A DNA stretch of 64,000 bases from assembly GCF_001667185.1 (NCBI RefSeq), contig NZ_LZIC01000044.1:46897-110896 (forward strand). The letters run 5' to 3'. Position numbers and translations under genes: made by a program. This document shows, piece after piece, positions 57,401 through 64,000 of this stretch. Numbering within the stretch: the first letter of the stretch is position 1; each line of letters starts with the position of its first letter. Origin of the DNA: Mycobacterium sp. 852002-50816_SCH5313054-b (GTDB lineage: Bacteria > Actinomycetota > Actinomycetes > Mycobacteriales > Mycobacteriaceae). The notes under the pieces are model-generated. The model ran no database searches. It was not told the DNA's origin and saw only the letters and a list, made by a program, of their open reading frames with translations.

Positions 57401-58155
57401 AAGTCCTCGAAGATGACGAAATCCTTCGGCTCCTGGTCGAAAAAATAGACAACTTCGTCCAGGTATTCATCGAAGTAAGTGTTCGTTGGAGCCGACAACG
57501 AGAACGTCGCGCCCGCTGCCGATATCTCTGAGACTACGACTCGGTTGTGGGTGATTGTCCTCAGCACTGCCAACGCCACGCAGAGTAACGCGGCCACAAC
57601 CGTCCAAACCATTATTCGCTGCAACGTCGAATGATCGGCGATGCCCGCGATGTGCGAGGGAAGACGCCCAAGGAGCAACAATAGGGCCAAGAGACCACCA
57701 ACTGCTAGTAATGCCTCGACTAGCGCCCGCCACCACGGCAGCGGGGTTCGCCGACGAAACCGCGAATGCCGGAGGGTGCGGGATCGGGCGCTGTAGACAA
57801 GCTGTTTGAGCACCTCCTTCTGGATTCTGTTAGTCAAACTCACGCCCTGCGTGTCCGGCGCAAGAGTTGAAATGGCTAGCCGCAGCGTCGAGCTGTTGTG
57901 GTGCTCTTGGAACTTGTCTAACACGCAGGACTTGCCCGCCCCGTAGCGTCCGCTTAGGGCGATGTTGCGGTTTCTAGGGTCGCCGATCGCGATTTCCAAC
58001 TGATCAAGATAGGTCTTGTGTTGAGTCTCGTCGTATTGCGGCGCAAGCGATTTCAGCGCCTGTGAGTCCGAGGACGCTCTTTGTGACGGTTCCCGCCGTC
58101 GACACCTGTGAAGAACACCGGACCAGTTCCAACGCGGTCTCGGTAACGACATCAA
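54445..58155 (-). CDS. YobI-like membrane P-loop NTPase
   Basis: 1236 residues. SLAPQYDETQHKTYLDQLEI leads into Walker A GRYGAGKS (69-76); two membrane helices at about 143-163 and 181-199 interrupt the NTPase; Walker B FVIFEDLDRY is at 246-255 and FIYAMRDSLF follows, the layout of the YobI/KAP-like STAND group. The C-terminal 800 residues are long helical repeats without a known domain, ending in a basic KKQKHRKP tail. Family members recur in defence islands and may sense phage at the membrane. Either of two adjacent ATGs may be used. Confidence 0.75.
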   Translation of the reverse strand: MMSLPRPRWNWSGVLHRCRRREPSQRASSDSQALKSLAPQYDETQHKTYLDQLEIAIGDPRNRNIALSGRYGAGKSCVLDKFQEHHNSSTLRLAISTLAPDTQGVSLTNRIQKEVLKQLVYSARSRTLRHSRFRRRTPLPWWRALVEALLAVGGLLALLLLLGRLPSHIAGIADHSTLQRIMVWTVVAALLCVALAVLRTITHNRVVVSEISAAGATFSLSAPTNTYFDEYLDEVVYFFDQEPKDFVIFEDLDRYNDPQIFQALRELNTLLNNTPKRLDKIDRHNNPLRFIYAMRDSLFEKIGEETAERAASDAAHAENIRANRTKFFELVIPVVPFISHRSAREHLHRLLRDAQITDIDRSLVELVAKHVTDMRLLINIRNEYLVFAARLLKSDKVAPELSANQLFALVAYKNFHLEDFEDISRRASDLDRVYDFHRRLVAAAVAKCEHEKRDLLTRNAPPPAIFPLANKLGGRLVALGHAERDRNNWTGMQLGFVVNSERHNEQRVTEPAFWDAVVEARSITVQANQNQLIVLSQAHLEGLFPEALKDRWAERCAEAVERQLERLDRQIDFLRGANFQDLTDDETVPLAVSANANGQTDAVKNVTFAEFVDETLRSELARDLVKHGYVDQNFTLYATQFYGDFTGVDVATFIVQTVQTNSIDINYRFSGPAAIANLLAETDEDFTHTISAYNVQVLDYLLVQDPKRADEVVKHVTTKFGTQAREFLAAFFTANGERARLAARMGHRGWQQVFTYLSADEGVPADARASLVDAALLSADPDGTYDFGSEFTDFVTEHYEEMSAFTAPHSRSELDTLVRILQRAGIRLPSLGQVDHELQRLLVANELYELTAANLRTALGISGEVTLDQARDNDAVYRYCLTNLNVYLDAIEADDDTDYSVQTSRTLVAALNVAVGAEETVKRITATASPDAALRKVTDAPSSTWPDLAAADMFRGSLTNVEAYRAEIGAIDENLGQLLVSAGSIDNDTDDAEETETPDKAATAIAVLNARGGIPSPEDRVQLVRSLGLDGPLPAAQITPEDSDLFALLIEHELVADDATTFAHLRAAGWASVEPAIVASRNIESFITPDLVDGMIASLLTTAETGSRLGQHVIAALADYVPADDRDALVAASEFAIETNTALPVEQIRRIAMTAKNPELTVRLLQTTAPDANDIVDVLNELGGEYSYLSNWERAEFELPYDEAHKAVLTILQDANVCKINKKQKHRKPIFVVVRS

Positions 58156-58480
58156 GCCTCCACTGAGCTAGGGCAAGGGCGCTAGTAACCCAGGCTGTTG
58201 ACACGATGGATATGGTAGATCGGCCAGCCGACACCCCCCACGAGTTACACACAAAGTAACTGCTCGCCCACTGGGAACCCCTCACCCACCGCTGGAATCG
58301 GCTTCGATGTTGAACATTGGATGGGGTGGGTCGAAATCCCCAGAACGTGACCGCCTTATCGACCCCTCGGGGCGCATGCTTGCCAGTGCATGTTTTCGAA
58401 ATTGTTGCTCCCATCACTCCCTGTACAACCCGGTTGAGTTGGCTATCGTGGCGAACCCGGTGGTCCTCTGCCGCGCCGGG
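58156..58480. other. Intergenic stretch between NTPase and DUF3631 genes
   Basis: About 325 bases with no supported gene on either strand. It must hold the promoter of the large NTPase gene and the end of the DUF3631 transcript, but I see no clear hairpin or promoter motif. Confidence 0.4.
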
Positions 58481-59620
58481 TTAACCGGCTTTGCCGAGTT
58501 CGTCGGGTTCAGGACGGGAGATGCCGTACTGGTGCCAGACGAATTCGAATTGCGACCGCGCAAAGCCGCGATAGCTTCCTGGGCGAGACGAGGTTGCCTT
58601 ACACGCCTGAACGATCATCCGGCCGAACCGCGTGTCAGTCAGTTGCTTGCCGAAAGGACTTCCTGCACCCCAATATTCGGGATTGCGATCGATCACTAGC
58701 TGCACCAACTCCCGAGTCGGCACAAAGATCGTATCGGTTGGCCACACGGCATACAGGTCTCTCAGCAAAACTACGCCTGGACGCTCCTCCTTTAGGCCGG
58801 CCTCACGCTCGGCGGCGTCCTGATGGAGACTTTGCTGGATAAGGCGGTCGGCGATGTCCGGCCAGCCGCCGCCCGCAACAACTGCGACGCGCTTGAGCGG
58901 TCGCCACTTCTCTTTGAACCGGCCGACGCATCCTTCGGGCATCTCGACCTTCATGCCCTTCACCTCTGACCGAACGCGGTCGGTCCACTCGGCAATGGCC
59001 TCACGTAGTGCTTTAGCCTCGTTCTCGATCTCCTCCCAATCTGAATCCTCCACGGTCCCATAAAGGTCGGGCATCAGCAGAACGCGGATGGACCGCTGCA
59101 CCGTGTCGTCAGGTAGGCGTGGCGCGTTGCCAGCCATCGCCACGGGCGCGAAGGTCGGCATCTCCTGCACTTCCCACCCGTTATTCGCGGTCGGAAAGGA
59201 CACGGCCCGTACACCACCGACGCGGTAGCCGGTATTGAGGATGGCGAGTAGGTCGTTGGTGAGGGGGCCGTCAGGCCGCAGGGTCCGGTCGACCTCATCG
59301 AGCAGAATGGTTCGCGTGTCGTGCTGCAGAACCCGCGTCAGGACTGCTGCAGACGCAAGCCCAGCCGCCTGGATGGGCGCGTAGCACAAGTGCTTCAGGT
59401 GTTCCAGGAGAGTCGTCTTGCCGCTGCCAGGCGCTAGCGAGTCAATCATCAAACGGGGACTGGTGTAGAGCTCGACCGCCAAGTGAGTGTGAACCGTCCA
59501 CAGCGCCAAGATGTTCAAGTCGTCGGGGTCCGGCATAGCGACGAAGCGTCGGAACCAAGTGACGATTGTGTCGAGGAGTTCACTCGAGTCGGTCGGGGAG
59601 GGAGAAGCTGCCTGTTGCAT
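58481..59620 (-). CDS. DUF3631 ATPase, phage/plasmid replication type
   Basis: 379 residues. Walker A SLAPGSGKTTLLEHL (about 62-75), Walker B RTILLDEVDRT, a sensor-like VAMAGNAPRLPDDTVQRSI and a C-terminal DUF3631 region with LRDLYAVWP and ELVQLVIDRNPEYWG. In actinobacterial phages and satellites such proteins replace the helicase/primase-type replication initiator. ATG 59620 shares one base with the stop of the AlpA/Xis-like gene (TGATG); a longer in-frame start lies inside that gene. Confidence 0.8.
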   Translation of the reverse strand: MQQAASPSPTDSSELLDTIVTWFRRFVAMPDPDDLNILALWTVHTHLAVELYTSPRLMIDSLAPGSGKTTLLEHLKHLCYAPIQAAGLASAAVLTRVLQHDTRTILLDEVDRTLRPDGPLTNDLLAILNTGYRVGGVRAVSFPTANNGWEVQEMPTFAPVAMAGNAPRLPDDTVQRSIRVLLMPDLYGTVEDSDWEEIENEAKALREAIAEWTDRVRSEVKGMKVEMPEGCVGRFKEKWRPLKRVAVVAGGGWPDIADRLIQQSLHQDAAEREAGLKEERPGVVLLRDLYAVWPTDTIFVPTRELVQLVIDRNPEYWGAGSPFGKQLTDTRFGRMIVQACKATSSRPGSYRGFARSQFEFVWHQYGISRPEPDELGKAG

Positions 59621-59832
59621 CACGCGATACCCTCGCCGCGCTTGGTGGCCGATTCCTGTCGGGCAATCCATGCCAGCACATCCTCACGCCAGTAGCGAAC
59701 TCGGCCGGCCAGCCGGAAGGAGGTTGGCCCGACGCCCGCTGACCGGTAGTACCGCAGAGTTCCTTCAGGAATTCCAAACTCAGTCTCGACATCCTTCGTC
59801 GACATGAGGTCCCTCTTGTTCGTGGTTGGCAT
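59620..59832 (-). CDS. AlpA/excisionase-like HTH protein
   Basis: 70 residues of the MerR-like helix-turn-helix 17 family: MSTKDVETEFGIPEGTLRYY followed by RSAGVGPTSFRLAGRVRYWR and EDVLAWI, the compact winged-helix used by Xis and AlpA proteins to bend DNA or activate excision. Translationally coupled to the DUF3631 gene and divergent from the XRE regulator. Position near the integrase supports a directionality-factor role. Confidence 0.85.
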   Translation of the reverse strand: MPTTNKRDLMSTKDVETEFGIPEGTLRYYRSAGVGPTSFRLAGRVRYWREDVLAWIARQESATKRGEGIA

Positions 59833-59941
59833 CCGGGCACCTGTCCTTAAACGCTTGATTTTGAAGCCCTCAGGGGAGAGTAGTCGGACTACGCTTGTAA
59901 CGCAAGCTTTTTCAGACTATCCTGCTAGGCAGGAGGTGGGC
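59833..59941. promoter_or_regulatory. Divergent control region with three dyads
   Basis: Between the AlpA/Xis-like gene and the XRE regulator lie TAGTC-G-GACTA (59881-59891), GCTTG-N5-CAAGC (59893-59907) and CCTGC-TAG-GCAGG (59921-59933). The last overlaps the AGGAGG ribosome site of the XRE gene, so it could repress translation or be an operator. This is the likely lysis/lysogeny-type switch of the island. Confidence 0.55.
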
Positions 59942-60442
59942 ATGGGCGTGGATGGACGCCGCCTAGCGCGGGACATACGTGAGATGCATATGGCGGACCG
60001 TCGGCAAGAACACGAGTCCTGGGAGAAGACGTTCGGCGAAATGGTCCGCCAGTGGCGTCGCGCACGTAGCTGGTCGCAAGAGCAGGTTGCCGAACTGCTG
60101 CGCCTTGAAGGATTCGACATGCACCAAACCACCGTGGCCAAGATCGAGCGCGGCGCCCGACCCCTCCGCGTAGCCGAAGCGGCGGCAATCGCCTACATCT
60201 TCGACGTGCCTCCTCTGGCCATCTTCGAAAGCCGCCCCCCGGAGGGCTATCCAGACACCATAAAGGATCTACAGGTAGCCCTGGACAGACAAAAAGAGAG
60301 CGCCAAACGAGTAGCGCGGGACCTGGAAAACACTGCAAAGCAATATGCGGTCGAACTTGCCATGGTCCACGGGATCGCTTACGAAATGAACCAAAGTGCG
60401 GCCCAAGGACAAATGGAGCAGGCGAGTGACGCAGAGGCGTAA
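59942..60442 (+). CDS. XRE-family HTH regulator of the island
   Basis: 166 residues from ATG 59942, preceded by AGGAGGTG. RARSWSQEQVAELLRLEGFD and QTTVAKIERGARPLRVAEAA make a lambda-repressor-like helix-turn-helix (about residues 30-85); the rest is a helical coiled segment (LQVALDRQKESAKRVARDLE). Likely controls the divergent AlpA/Xis-DUF3631 operon and its own integrase operon. Overlaps the integrase start by 17 bases. Confidence 0.85.
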   Translation: MGVDGRRLARDIREMHMADRRQEHESWEKTFGEMVRQWRRARSWSQEQVAELLRLEGFDMHQTTVAKIERGARPLRVAEAAAIAYIFDVPPLAIFESRPPEGYPDTIKDLQVALDRQKESAKRVARDLENTAKQYAVELAMVHGIAYEMNQSAAQGQMEQASDAEA

Positions 60443-61652
60443 CCGTCGAAGCGGTGTGGAGGACCGGTGGACGAAGACGGTCCGGGATGAGAAAGGCACA
60501 AAACATGCCGTCTCGAGCGCCAACTATGGCAAGGGAAAGCGGTGGCCTGCAAGGTATGTCGACAGCAACGGCCGCGAGGTCGCAAAGGGGTTCGGTCGAA
60601 AGGTAGATGCTCAGAAATGGCTTGACGAGGTCACGTCAACGATTGTCACCGGAACCTATATCGCACCCGGCGCCGGCAGCGTCACCGTAAGGGAGTTGTA
60701 CAAGCAGTGGGTGGGGACGTTCGGCCACCTGAAGGCGACCACGAAGGCAGCGCGTGAATCTGCTTGGCTCACCCATGTCCGCGACGTTTGGGAAGTGACG
60801 CCGGTCTGCGAAGTTCAGACATCTGCCGTGCGGACATGGGTCAATGAGCTTGCCGCACAGGGTTCGTCGGCGCCGACCATCGAAACCGCGCTGGGTGTGC
60901 TGCGGATGATTCTCGGTCTCGCTGTGGAGGACCGGCGAATTGCGAGCAATCCGTGCAATGGGGTCAAAGCGCCGCGGCGTGAACACTCACAGCGTGCCTA
61001 CTTAACGCATCAGCAGGTGGACGACCTGGCGGGCGCGTTGGCCCGTGATGGCCTGGTGGTCCGGTTCCTGGCCTACACCGGCCTGCGGTATGGGGAAATG
61101 GCGGCCCTAATTGTGGCTGACTTTGACATGCTGCGCAGGCGGGTACAGGTGCGCAGGTCAGTGACTGAGGTCAAGGGCAAGTTGGAATGGTCGACGCCGA
61201 AAAGCCACGAACGCCGGTCCGTCCCGTTCCCGCGATTCCTGACCGATGACCTCGCCCGGCGAATGGCCGGCAAGGGGCGCGACGACTTGGTGTTCGCCGC
61301 GCCGGGCGGCGGTGTTCTGAGGATCGCCACCTTCCGAACCCGTGTGTTCAACCCGGCCGTCGCAAAGCTGCGCGGCATCGACGAAGACGGCAAGCCGACG
61401 ATCGACTGGCCGCGCCCCACGATGCACGACCTCCGTCACACCGCCGCCTCGTTGTCGATCAGTGCGGGCGCGAATGTCAAGGCCGTCCAGACGATGCTGG
61501 GACACAAGTCGGCGGCGCTGACTCTGGACACCTATGCAGACCTGTTCCCGGATGACCTAGAGGCCGTCGCGGACGCTTTGGACGCCGCAGTGCTGGCGCT
61601 GCGTGAATCTACTGCGGACGCGCTGCGGACGGACGCGCAAGCGAGTTCCTAA
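60426..61652 (+). CDS. int: Tyrosine site-specific integrase
   Basis: 408 residues from GTG 60426 (GGAG upstream); ATG 60396 would add ten residues. An Arg-rich arm-binding N-terminus, SAM-like core-binding domain (VTVRELYKQWVGTFGHLKAT), and the catalytic domain with Arg221 in AYTGLRYGEMAAL, HDLRHTAASLSI near 333, GHKSAALTLDTYADLF with the Tyr near 370. Ends 49 bases from the 46-bp att repeat in tRNA-Pro, its presumed target. Family: mycobacteriophage/AICE-type integrases. Confidence 0.93.
   Translation: MTQRRNRRSGVEDRWTKTVRDEKGTKHAVSSANYGKGKRWPARYVDSNGREVAKGFGRKVDAQKWLDEVTSTIVTGTYIAPGAGSVTVRELYKQWVGTFGHLKATTKAARESAWLTHVRDVWEVTPVCEVQTSAVRTWVNELAAQGSSAPTIETALGVLRMILGLAVEDRRIASNPCNGVKAPRREHSQRAYLTHQQVDDLAGALARDGLVVRFLAYTGLRYGEMAALIVADFDMLRRRVQVRRSVTEVKGKLEWSTPKSHERRSVPFPRFLTDDLARRMAGKGRDDLVFAAPGGGVLRIATFRTRVFNPAVAKLRGIDEDGKPTIDWPRPTMHDLRHTAASLSISAGANVKAVQTMLGHKSAALTLDTYADLFPDDLEAVADALDAAVLALRESTADALRTDAQASS
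61612..61631. repeat. Paired CTGCGGACG direct repeats, right end
   Basis: CTGCGGACG at 61612-61620 and 61623-61631, within the last codons of the integrase and 70 bases from attR. Same unit and 11-bp period as the pair near the left end; candidate integrase arm sites. Confidence 0.5.
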
Positions 61653-61700
61653 TGCCGAGGAGCACTGACCGTGTCGCTGCTGGTCAGGCCATTGATATAC

Positions 61701-61777
<77 letters not shown>

Positions 61778-61838
61778 CTTGAAGCCACGACAGCGTATCG
61801 CACCGGCCCGCCGGCTGACCAAACCGCAGGCTGCCGGG

Positions 61839-62945
61839 CTAGCTCCACGCGCAGGTGCGCTCGAATTCGACCAACGCCTCGGCCGGGCCGGTCGGGTCGA
61901 GCCCCTGCGCGGCGACCCACTCGTCGCTGAAATAGGTGTCGGCGTAGCGGTCGCCGCTGTCGGCGAGCAGGGTGACCACCGACCCGCTGCGGCCCTGCGC
62001 GACCATCTCGGCGAGCAGCCCGAAGCAGCCCCACAGGTTGGTGCCGGTCGACGGCCCCACCCGCCGCCCCAGCACGGCGCTGACGTGGCGGGCCGCGGCG
62101 ATCGACGCCGCGTCGGGGACCGCGACCATCCGGTCGACCACGCCGGGCAGAAACGACGGCTCCACCCGAGGCCGGCCGATGCCCTCGATCCGCGAGGACG
62201 CCGGCATCACGACGTCGTAGCGCTGCTCGGAGTAGGCGGGGAAGAACGCGGAGTTCTCCGGGTCGACGACGCACAGCCGCGTCGCGTGCCGCCGGTAGCG
62301 GAGGTAGCGGCCGATCGTCGCGCTGGTCCCGCCGGTGCCCGCGCCGACGACGATCCATTCCGGGATGGGGTATCGCTCCTCGCCCATCTGCTCGAAGATC
62401 GACTCGGCGATGTTGTTGTTGCCGCGCCAGTCGGTGGCGCGCTCGGCGTTGGTGAACTGATCGAGGTAGTGCCCACCGGTGTCGCGGGCGACCCGCTCGG
62501 CCTCGGCATACACCTTGCTCGAATCCGTGACGAAATGGCAACGGCCGCCTTGTGATTCAATCAGCGCCACCTTGGCCGCGCTCGTCGACGCCGGCATCAC
62601 GGCGACGAACGGCAGCCCCAGCAGGGCCGCGAAGTAGGCCTCCGACACCGCCGTCGACCCCGAGGACGCCTCGACGACCGTGGTGCCCTCGCCGATCCAC
62701 CCGTTGCACAGCGCATACAGGAACAGCGAGCGCGCCAACCGGTGCTTGAGGCTGCCGGTGATGTGCGTGCTCTCGTCCTTGAGGTACAGCGCGATGTCGA
62801 CGCCGGTGTCCCAGGCCGAAGGCAGCGGGTAGCGCAGCAGGTGGGTGTCGGCGCTACGGCGGGCGTCGGCCTGGATCAGCCGGATCGCGTGGTCCGTCCA
62901 GTCTCGTGGCAGGGTGCGGACCGCGATCCGGGCCCGATCGCTCAC
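61839..62945 (-). CDS. PLP-dependent cysteine synthase-fold enzyme (Cds1-like)
   Basis: 368 residues from GTG 62945, which overlaps the preceding stop by four bases. [20 protein letters not shown] holds the PLP lysine, [17 protein letters not shown] binds the phosphate-side substrate, and [19 protein letters not shown] is the glycine-rich PLP-phosphate loop of the beta family. By order it equals Rv3684, described as the cysteine desulfhydrase Cds1 that makes H2S from cysteine. That activity is inferred by synteny. Conserved backbone gene just outside the island. Confidence 0.85.
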   Translation of the reverse strand: MSDRARIAVRTLPRDWTDHAIRLIQADARRSADTHLLRYPLPSAWDTGVDIALYLKDESTHITGSLKHRLARSLFLYALCNGWIGEGTTVVEASSGSTAVSEAYFAALLGLPFVAVMPASTSAAKVALIESQGGRCHFVTDSSKVYAEAERVARDTGGHYLDQFTNAERATDWRGNNNIAESIFEQMGEERYPIPEWIVVGAGTGGTSATIGRYLRYRRHATRLCVVDPENSAFFPAYSEQRYDVVMPASSRIEGIGRPRVEPSFLPGVVDRMVAVPDAASIAAARHVSAVLGRRVGPSTGTNLWGCFGLLAEMVAQGRSGSVVTLLADSGDRYADTYFSDEWVAAQGLDPTGPAEALVEFERTCAWS

Positions 62946-63901
62946 CGCACCGAAGCGGTTGGCTGCGAACGGCTCAGGTCGCTTCTGGCATCGCGGTCGC
63001 CCATCGGGGCGGCGATCAGCGTCAGCAGCGTCGCCTCGGGCCGGCAGCAGAATCGCACCGGCGCGAACGGCGAGGTTCCGATGCCGGCGGACACGTGCAA
63101 CTGCATATTGGCGCCCCACCGCGACGGCCCCTTGGCGCGGGAGCGGTCCAGGCCACTGTTGGTCACCAGGGCGCCGTAGAACGGCAGGCAGAGCTGCCCG
63201 CCGTGGGTGTGCCCCGCCATCACCAACTGGTAGCCGTCGGCGGCGAAGCGGTCCAGCACCCGCGGCTCCGGGGAATGGGTCAGCCCCAGCCGCAGGTTCG
63301 CGGCGGGGCTGGCCGGGCCGGCGATCGTGTCGTAGCGATCCCGGTCGATGTGCGGGTCGTCGACACCCGCGGCGGCGATGTGCAGGCCGGCCACCTCGAA
63401 TTCGCGGCGGGTGTGGGTGAGGTCGAGCCAGCCGCGCTCGGTGAACGCCGCCCGCAGGTCCTGCCAGGGCAGCGGCTCGCCACGGACCCGATGCGACGGG
63501 TTGGTGAGGTAGTTCAGCGGGTTCTTCAGCCGCGGTCCGAAGTAGTCGTTGCTGCCGAAGACGAACACGCCCGGCCGCGACAGCAGGTCGCCGAGGGTCT
63601 GCACCACCGCGGGCACCGCCTTGGGGTGGGCCAGGTTGTCGCCCGTGTTGACCACCAGGTCGGGTTCCCAGGCGGCCAGCTCGCGCAGCCAGGCCTGTTT
63701 GCGGCGCTGGTTTGGCAGCATGTGGAGGTCGCTGAGGTGCAGCACCCGAAGCGGTGTGGACCCCGGCGACAGGACGGGCATGGTGATCTCGCGCAGCACG
63801 AACGCGTTGCGCTCGACGAAAGCCGCATAACCGATGCCGGCCAGGGTCGAGCCGAGCGCTACCGCGCCGGTGCGCATCAGGACGGGCATAACTTCAGCCA
63901 T
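62942..63901 (-). CDS. Metallophosphoesterase
   Basis: 319 residues from ATG 63901, the length of Rv3683. One N-terminal hydrophobic segment (about 6-22), then the calcineurin-like metal motifs: [11 protein letters not shown] (D-x-H), [10 protein letters not shown] (GD), GSNDYFGP (a GNHD variant with Ser) and [15 protein letters not shown]. Probably a membrane-associated phosphodiesterase/phosphatase of the YkuE type acting on lipid or nucleotide phosphates. Translationally coupled to the Cds1-like gene downstream. Confidence 0.88.
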   Translation of the reverse strand: MAEVMPVLMRTGAVALGSTLAGIGYAAFVERNAFVLREITMPVLSPGSTPLRVLHLSDLHMLPNQRRKQAWLRELAAWEPDLVVNTGDNLAHPKAVPAVVQTLGDLLSRPGVFVFGSNDYFGPRLKNPLNYLTNPSHRVRGEPLPWQDLRAAFTERGWLDLTHTRREFEVAGLHIAAAGVDDPHIDRDRYDTIAGPASPAANLRLGLTHSPEPRVLDRFAADGYQLVMAGHTHGGQLCLPFYGALVTNSGLDRSRAKGPSRWGANMQLHVSAGIGTSPFAPVRFCCRPEATLLTLIAAPMGDRDARSDLSRSQPTASVR

Positions 63902-63963
63902 CCGGACAGCCTCCTGCCGGTTGGCTTCTGGCCGCGTATCGCTTGCGCCACGCGCCCGCGCGC

Positions 63964-64000
63964 CTAGGGGGGGGGGGGGCGGGTGGGGCAAGCTATACGC
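63964..64000 (-). CDS. Possible 3' end of an upstream gene ending in poly-proline
   Basis: On the minus strand an open frame enters from the window edge and reads IACPTRPPPP before TAG at 63966-63964. In M. tuberculosis ponA2, a penicillin-binding protein with a proline-rich tail, precedes this metallophosphoesterase in the same direction, so this may be its end. Only about 11 codons are visible, and they include a run of 13 C (G on the plus strand, 63967-63979), so frame and stop are uncertain. Confidence 0.3.
   Translation of the reverse strand, partial: RIACPTRPPPP

Noticed and set aside
58307..58699. 130-codon plus-strand frame
   Set aside because: Mostly antisense to the DUF3631 gene, with no ribosome site or recognisable domain.

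Overview
The window is chromosomal DNA from a Mycobacterium. Evidence: very high GC, mycobacterial gene families (PE, DUF4193, EgtA-E, RsfB), many GTG/TTG starts, chains of 4-base start/stop overlaps, and a gene order that follows the M. tuberculosis Rv3704c-Rv3683 block in inverted orientation. That comparison is from memory, not from a search. Carriage of selenocysteine and formate dehydrogenase genes points to a non-tuberculous species; I cannot name it.

Layout. (1) 1-4758: ergothioneine operon egtA (3' part)-egtB-egtC-egtD-egtE, all genes overlapping by 1-4 bases. (2) 4.9-19.5 kb: a PPE remnant in front of a PE gene, a methyltransferase and a glutamate-cysteine-ligase-like gene, glpK, a PadR regulator with a candidate operator, RDD and SpoIIM membrane proteins, the DUF58-MoxR-DUF4350-DUF4129 operon and a YqeY-like protein. 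(3) 19.6-29.1 kb: a complete selenocysteine system (selB, selA, tRNA-Sec(UCA), selD) beside its client, a formate dehydrogenase whose catalytic subunit has an in-frame UGA followed by a clear SECIS hairpin. (4) 29.2-42.2 kb: stress and redox genes (F420-type oxidoreductase, SRPBCC protein, alcohol dehydrogenase, PfpI, CDGSH protein, haem-oxygenase-like protein) next to a stressosome-type operon (RsbR-RsbS-RsbT-RsbX-RsbU-like) and divergent rsfB. Several transcription units here begin with GTTT-N15/16-GGGTA(N) sequences that resemble mycobacterial SigF promoters, some of them nearly leaderless. (5) 42.3-45.9 kb: DUF4193, cytochrome P450, an Mrr-like membrane nuclease and an atypical low-GC membrane gene.

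(6) 46.0-61.75 kb: a 15.7 kb integrated island bounded by 46-bp direct repeats of the 3' half of tRNA-Pro(CGG). Its right end has a compact mobility module (tyrosine integrase, XRE regulator, divergent AlpA/Xis-like protein and DUF3631 ATPase). The rest is defence-like cargo: a HEPN protein, a large Mrr-type nuclease, a serine resolvase with a res-like array, a pentapeptide-repeat membrane protein with a partner, an unknown two-gene unit and a giant YobI-like membrane P-loop NTPase. No capsid or conjugation genes are visible, so a phage-satellite-like element is a reasonable hypothesis. (7) 61.8-64 kb: the conserved backbone resumes with a Cds1-like PLP enzyme and a metallophosphoesterase.

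The connecting idea is that the selenoprotein dehydrogenase, the redox genes and the stressosome lie between yqeY and rsfB, genes I recall as neighbours in M. tuberculosis, and share SigF-like promoters. They may form one accessory general-stress module.
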